Source: JAAYCI01 sp964370045 (GTDB lineage Bacteria > Bacillota > Clostridia > Oscillospirales > Ruminococcaceae). From it: a stretch of 64,000 bases of DNA. Shown one piece after another: positions 61,809 through 64,000 of the stretch (within the stretch, counting starts at the first letter, position 1; each line of letters starts with the position of its first letter). The notes below the pieces were generated by a model. That model did not search any database. It saw nothing but the letters and a program-made list of their open reading frames with translations, and had not been told where the DNA came from. Made by a program: the position numbers and the translations under genes. The stretch covers positions 1 to 64,000 of the forward strand of contig CAYJGZ010000009.1 in the NCBI GenBank assembly GCA_964370045.1. Direction: 5' to 3'.

Positions 61809-62384
61809 TTAGTAGATACCTCCGAGTAGTAGCCGTATGCCAAGCAAAATCAGCACAATGCCGCCGATTATTTCCGCCTTTGAGTTAAACTTTGAGCCTA
61901 TTTTTTTGCCCAGCAGTACAGCGCCGAAGCACATGAAAAGCGTGATTAGTGATATTAAAGCCGCTGAAACAAGTGCGAAAGATATGCTTTGCCCACCTAA
62001 TGTGACACCCACGCTCAGCGCATCTATGCTTGTGGATATCGCCTGCACAAGCATCACTTTTACGGTGAGGCTGTTTTGTGGCTTTTTTTGCTCGCAGGAC
62101 GCGCCTGAGTTTTGAGCCTTTAGTGCATCCACAAGCATTTTTGCGCCAATGGCACATAGCAACACAAAGGCCACTATGTGGTTGTACTGAAACAGCTCAT
62201 CCGGTAGCAGGCCTATTCCGAGATAGCCAATAAGCGGCATGATTCCCTGAAATATCGCAAACGGCAGAGCTATTCGCAATGCGCCTAAGGTGTTTGGCCT
62301 ATAAACAAGGCCGTTTGTTGTACATACACAGCTTGCGTCTATCGCAAGGCTTACTGCCAACAAAAGTATGTCTACAAAAGTCAT
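61809..62384 (-). CDS. mntP: Manganese efflux pump MntP
   Basis: A 191-residue polytopic protein with six hydrophobic segments and the duplicated MntP repeat: VSLAIDASCVCTTNG in the first half and ISTSIDALSVGVTLGG in the second, each with an Asp inside the membrane. It exports Mn2+. The start at 62384 is chosen for AGAGG at 8 bases; ATG 62390 is too close to it. I saw no yybP-ykoY manganese riboswitch upstream, although MntP genes often have one; a TATAAT -10 box lies on the minus strand near 62443-62448. Confidence 0.9.
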   Translation of the reverse strand: MTFVDILLLAVSLAIDASCVCTTNGLVYRPNTLGALRIALPFAIFQGIMPLIGYLGIGLLPDELFQYNHIVAFVLLCAIGAKMLVDALKAQNSGASCEQKKPQNSLTVKVMLVQAISTSIDALSVGVTLGGQSISFALVSAALISLITLFMCFGAVLLGKKIGSKFNSKAEIIGGIVLILLGIRLLLGGIY

Positions 62385-62512
62385 TGCCATGTCCTCTTTA
62401 GCGTGATATTGTATCCGAGCTTGCGGATTTGCATCGGCTCTAATTATACTATATTTTTTGGCTTTGTACATGGGTTGTGTCGTTAGGTGTGAAAAAATGT
62501 CGGAACTTGAAT

Positions 62513-62559
62513 AAAAAACAACGACATTACACATGTTTTGTGCGGTGTCGTTGTTTTTT
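62513..62559 (-). terminator. Intrinsic terminator after arsC
   Basis: AAAAAACAACGACA pairs with TGTCGTTGTTTTTT, 15 bases after the arsC stop; bidirectional in form. Confidence 0.85.
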
Positions 62560-62573
62560 GAGTTTGTTTTGCG

Positions 62574-63002
62574 CTAAGATAGCTTTTGCTTTAGCTCGAG
62601 CACATTCTTGTGAATTTGCTCGATGATAAGCTTGAAGTCATCATCGTTTTTGCCGCTGGGGTCATCCAGCCCCCAGTTTTCGGAGTACTGCGACGAAAGG
62701 CTGGGGCAGCTGACATTGCACCCCATGAATATCACAACATCCGGCTGTGGGATGTCGAATATAGTTTTGTTAAACTGCGTTTTTTCCATGTCGATGCTGT
62801 AAATCTCCTTTATAAGGCGCACAGCATCGGGGTTTATTCTGTCCTTTATCTCCGTGCCTGCGGAGTAGCTCTCGTATGCCTCGCTTGCAAGTAGCTTGCC
62901 CAGAGCTTCCGCCATCTGGCTACGGCAGGAGTTGTGGTTGCACACAAACGCCACCTTGGGCTTGCCCTCGTACTTAATCTTAGGTTTTTGAGCATCACTC
63001 AT
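62574..63002 (-). CDS. arsC: Arsenate reductase ArsC (thioredoxin-dependent, LMW-phosphatase type)
   Basis: A 142-residue protein with the phosphate loop CNHNSCRSQ (Cys-X5-Arg) and the redox cysteine pair in GCNVSCPSLS; it reduces arsenate to arsenite. Start 63002 follows AAAGGAG. It lies 120 bases after the acr3 gene in the same direction. In that gap is a GTGTCCC/GGGACAC hairpin and a short family B-like fragment. No ArsR regulator is in the window, though one may lie beyond the edge. Confidence 0.9.
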   Translation of the reverse strand: MSDAQKPKIKYEGKPKVAFVCNHNSCRSQMAEALGKLLASEAYESYSAGTEIKDRINPDAVRLIKEIYSIDMEKTQFNKTIFDIPQPDVVIFMGCNVSCPSLSSQYSENWGLDDPSGKNDDDFKLIIEQIHKNVLELKQKLS

Positions 63003-63043
63003 GGTTTTGTCTCCTTTGCGTTTTGGGGCTTTGTAAAGACGGA

Positions 63044-63090
63044 TAGTATCGACACTATTTAATGTGTCCCTCGCCGCAGGCGGGGGGACA
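63044..63090 (-). other. Hairpin and family B-like end fragment between acr3 and arsC
   Basis: ATAGTATCGACACTAT with following TTAATG resembles the right end of family B copy 1 (GTCGACACTATATAATG). Beside it GTGTCCC and GGGGACAC flank a GCCGCAGGCG core like the tip of family A. It is too short to assign firmly. Confidence 0.4.
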
Positions 63091-63122
63091 CGGCCTTTCA
63101 CATGATTTACTAACGTAAAAGG

Positions 63123-64000
63123 CTATGACTTGACAATGCTGTTTTTGAACCAGCCTTTTGTGCCATTGGCTATTTTTACGAGCATCAGCATGATGGGCAC
63201 CTCCACAAGCACGCCCACTATGGTGGCCAGCGCCACGGGGCTGTTTGTGCCGTATAGTGCAATGGCAACCGCAACTGCCAGCTCGAAAAAGTTGGATGCA
63301 CCTATCATCCCGGCAGGTGCGGCCACGTCATGCGGCAGTTTCAGCACCTTTGAGGCGAGGTAAGCGATGAAGAATATAAGGAACGTTTGGATGATTAGGG
63401 GCACTGCGATGAGCAGTATGTGCAGGGGATTTTGCAGGATGACTTCCCCTTGGAAGGAGAAAATGAGCGTGAGGGTGAGCAGCAAGCCTATGATGGTTAT
63501 GTTTGAAAATTTCGGGATAAACTTGCCCTCGAAGTACTCCTTGCCCCTTTTTTTTGTGACTATACTGCGTGTGATAATGCCGCCAGCAAGCGGAATTACA
63601 ACAAAGAGCACCACCGAAAGGATGAGCGTGCCCCACGGCACGGTAAGGCCGCTGACCCCCAAAAGAAACGCCACAATGGGGGTGAAGGCGATGAGGATGA
63701 TGAGATCGTTTGTCGCCACCTGCACAACGGTGTAGGCGGGGTTGCCCTTTGTCAGGTGGCTCCACACAAACACCATGGCGGTGCAGGGTGCGGCGCCCAG
63801 CAGAACGGCACCTGCCAAGTATTCCCCCGCAAGCTCGGGAGAAATAAAGCTTTTGAACACCACGAAGAAGAAAAACCACGCAATGGCGAACATTGTAAAC
63901 GGCTTAATCAGCCAGTTTGTAGTCCATGTGACAAAAAGGCCTTTTGGGTTTTTGCCCACGTTCTTTATGCTTTGAAAGTCCACCTTCATCATCATGGGGT
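63123..64000 (-). CDS. acr3: Acr3 family arsenite efflux transporter, 5' end outside window
   Basis: The visible 290 or so residues cover most of the Acr3 permease: GAAPCTAMVFVWSHLTKG with the conserved cysteine, NDLIILIAFTPIVAFLLG, and the C-terminal AAPAGMIGASNFFELAVAVA. About 60 N-terminal residues of the usual 350 are missing because the frame runs off the window edge; the methionines near 63995 are internal. It pumps arsenite from the cell after reduction by ArsC. Confidence 0.92.
   Translation of the reverse strand, partial: PMMMKVDFQSIKNVGKNPKGLFVTWTTNWLIKPFTMFAIAWFFFFVVFKSFISPELAGEYLAGAVLLGAAPCTAMVFVWSHLTKGNPAYTVVQVATNDLIILIAFTPIVAFLLGVSGLTVPWGTLILSVVLFVVIPLAGGIITRSIVTKKRGKEYFEGKFIPKFSNITIIGLLLTLTLIFSFQGEVILQNPLHILLIAVPLIIQTFLIFFIAYLASKVLKLPHDVAAPAGMIGASNFFELAVAVAIALYGTNSPVALATIVGVLVEVPIMLMLVKIANGTKGWFKNSIVKS

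Noticed and set aside
62385..62512. Manganese (yybP-ykoY) riboswitch before mntP
   Set aside because: I looked for the conserved aptamer loops and did not find them; only a TATAAT box is evident.
63044..63090. Sixth copy of family A or third full copy of family B
   Set aside because: Only short matches to each family; inverted ends are incomplete, so it is listed as a hairpin with a possible fragment.
1..64000. Prophage, CRISPR array, complete insertion sequence or rRNA genes
   Set aside because: No direct-repeat array, transposase, integrase, phage structural gene or rRNA stretch was seen on either strand.

Overview
The window reads as chromosomal DNA of a strictly anaerobic, low-to-mid-GC member of the Clostridia (Firmicutes) that carries the carbonyl branch of the Wood-Ljungdahl (reductive acetyl-CoA) pathway. 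The evidence is protein families typical of that class (Rex, MtaB, SpoIIIE-type FtsK, DUF2325, DUF3006, DUF3786, DUF3793, DUF6110), GGAGG ribosome binding sites before most genes, and a complete acs gene set. I cannot assign genus or species from sequence alone. All coordinates, starts and repeat alignments were worked out by hand, without database searches.

Layout. 1-8.6 kb (minus strand): two tRNAs, two-subunit class I fumarase, an HD phosphohydrolase, a PC4-like protein, the redox regulator Rex, an isocitrate dehydrogenase-type enzyme, a lipoprotein and an aconitase, i.e. part of the oxidative TCA branch. 9-20.7 kb (mostly plus): UppP, FtsK/SpoIIIE, a YgiQ-like radical SAM protein, a ComEC-like hydrolase with a DUF3006 partner, MtaB, Pgi and an orphan P-loop protein. 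21-26.7 kb: lipoprotein, CBS-domain membrane protein, aminoacyl-tRNA editing protein, cysteine synthase, a diaminopentanoate dehydrogenase-like oxidoreductase. 27-30.4 kb: a BtuF-BtuC-BtuD-type ABC importer behind a cobalamin riboswitch with its own terminator. 30.6-35.1 kb: a His-rich CsoR-like repressor, larE, larB, a His-rich larC and an ECF S component. 35-39.6 kb: a methyltransferase, a frameshifted acetyltransferase, carbonic anhydrase, DUF3786, a second AcsE-like methyltransferase and a MarR regulator. 40-51.9 kb: acs operon (RACo-like activator, acsC, second activator acsV, cooC, acsD, acsE, acsA, acsB). 52-56.9 kb: XRE regulator and an ABC exporter/TetR operon. 57-64 kb: metal and redox region (DUF2325, DUF3793, flavodoxin, DUF6110, P1B-type ATPase, 26-residue membrane peptide, MntP, ArsC, Acr3 cut by the window edge).

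How it fits together. CODH and acetyl-CoA synthase need nickel, the corrinoid protein needs cobalamin, and the acs operon makes acetyl-CoA from CO2/CO and methyl-tetrahydrofolate. The cobalamin importer, CooC, two corrinoid activators and carbonic anhydrase lie within about 25 kb of that operon, as does a separate Ni-pincer cofactor (lar) cluster. The methyl branch (fhs, folD, metF) is not in the window. A MarR gene faces the acs operon across a 376-base divergent region with two matching inverted repeats.

Most notable non-coding finding: two families of short dispersed palindromic elements. Family A (about 120 bp, five copies) has inverted ends and a central hairpin whose arms change together between copies. 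Family B (about 160 bp, two full copies and one end fragment) begins and ends with ATAGTGT/ACACTAT. Copies sit between genes that look co-transcribed (fumA/fumB, larB/larC, DUF3793/flavodoxin).
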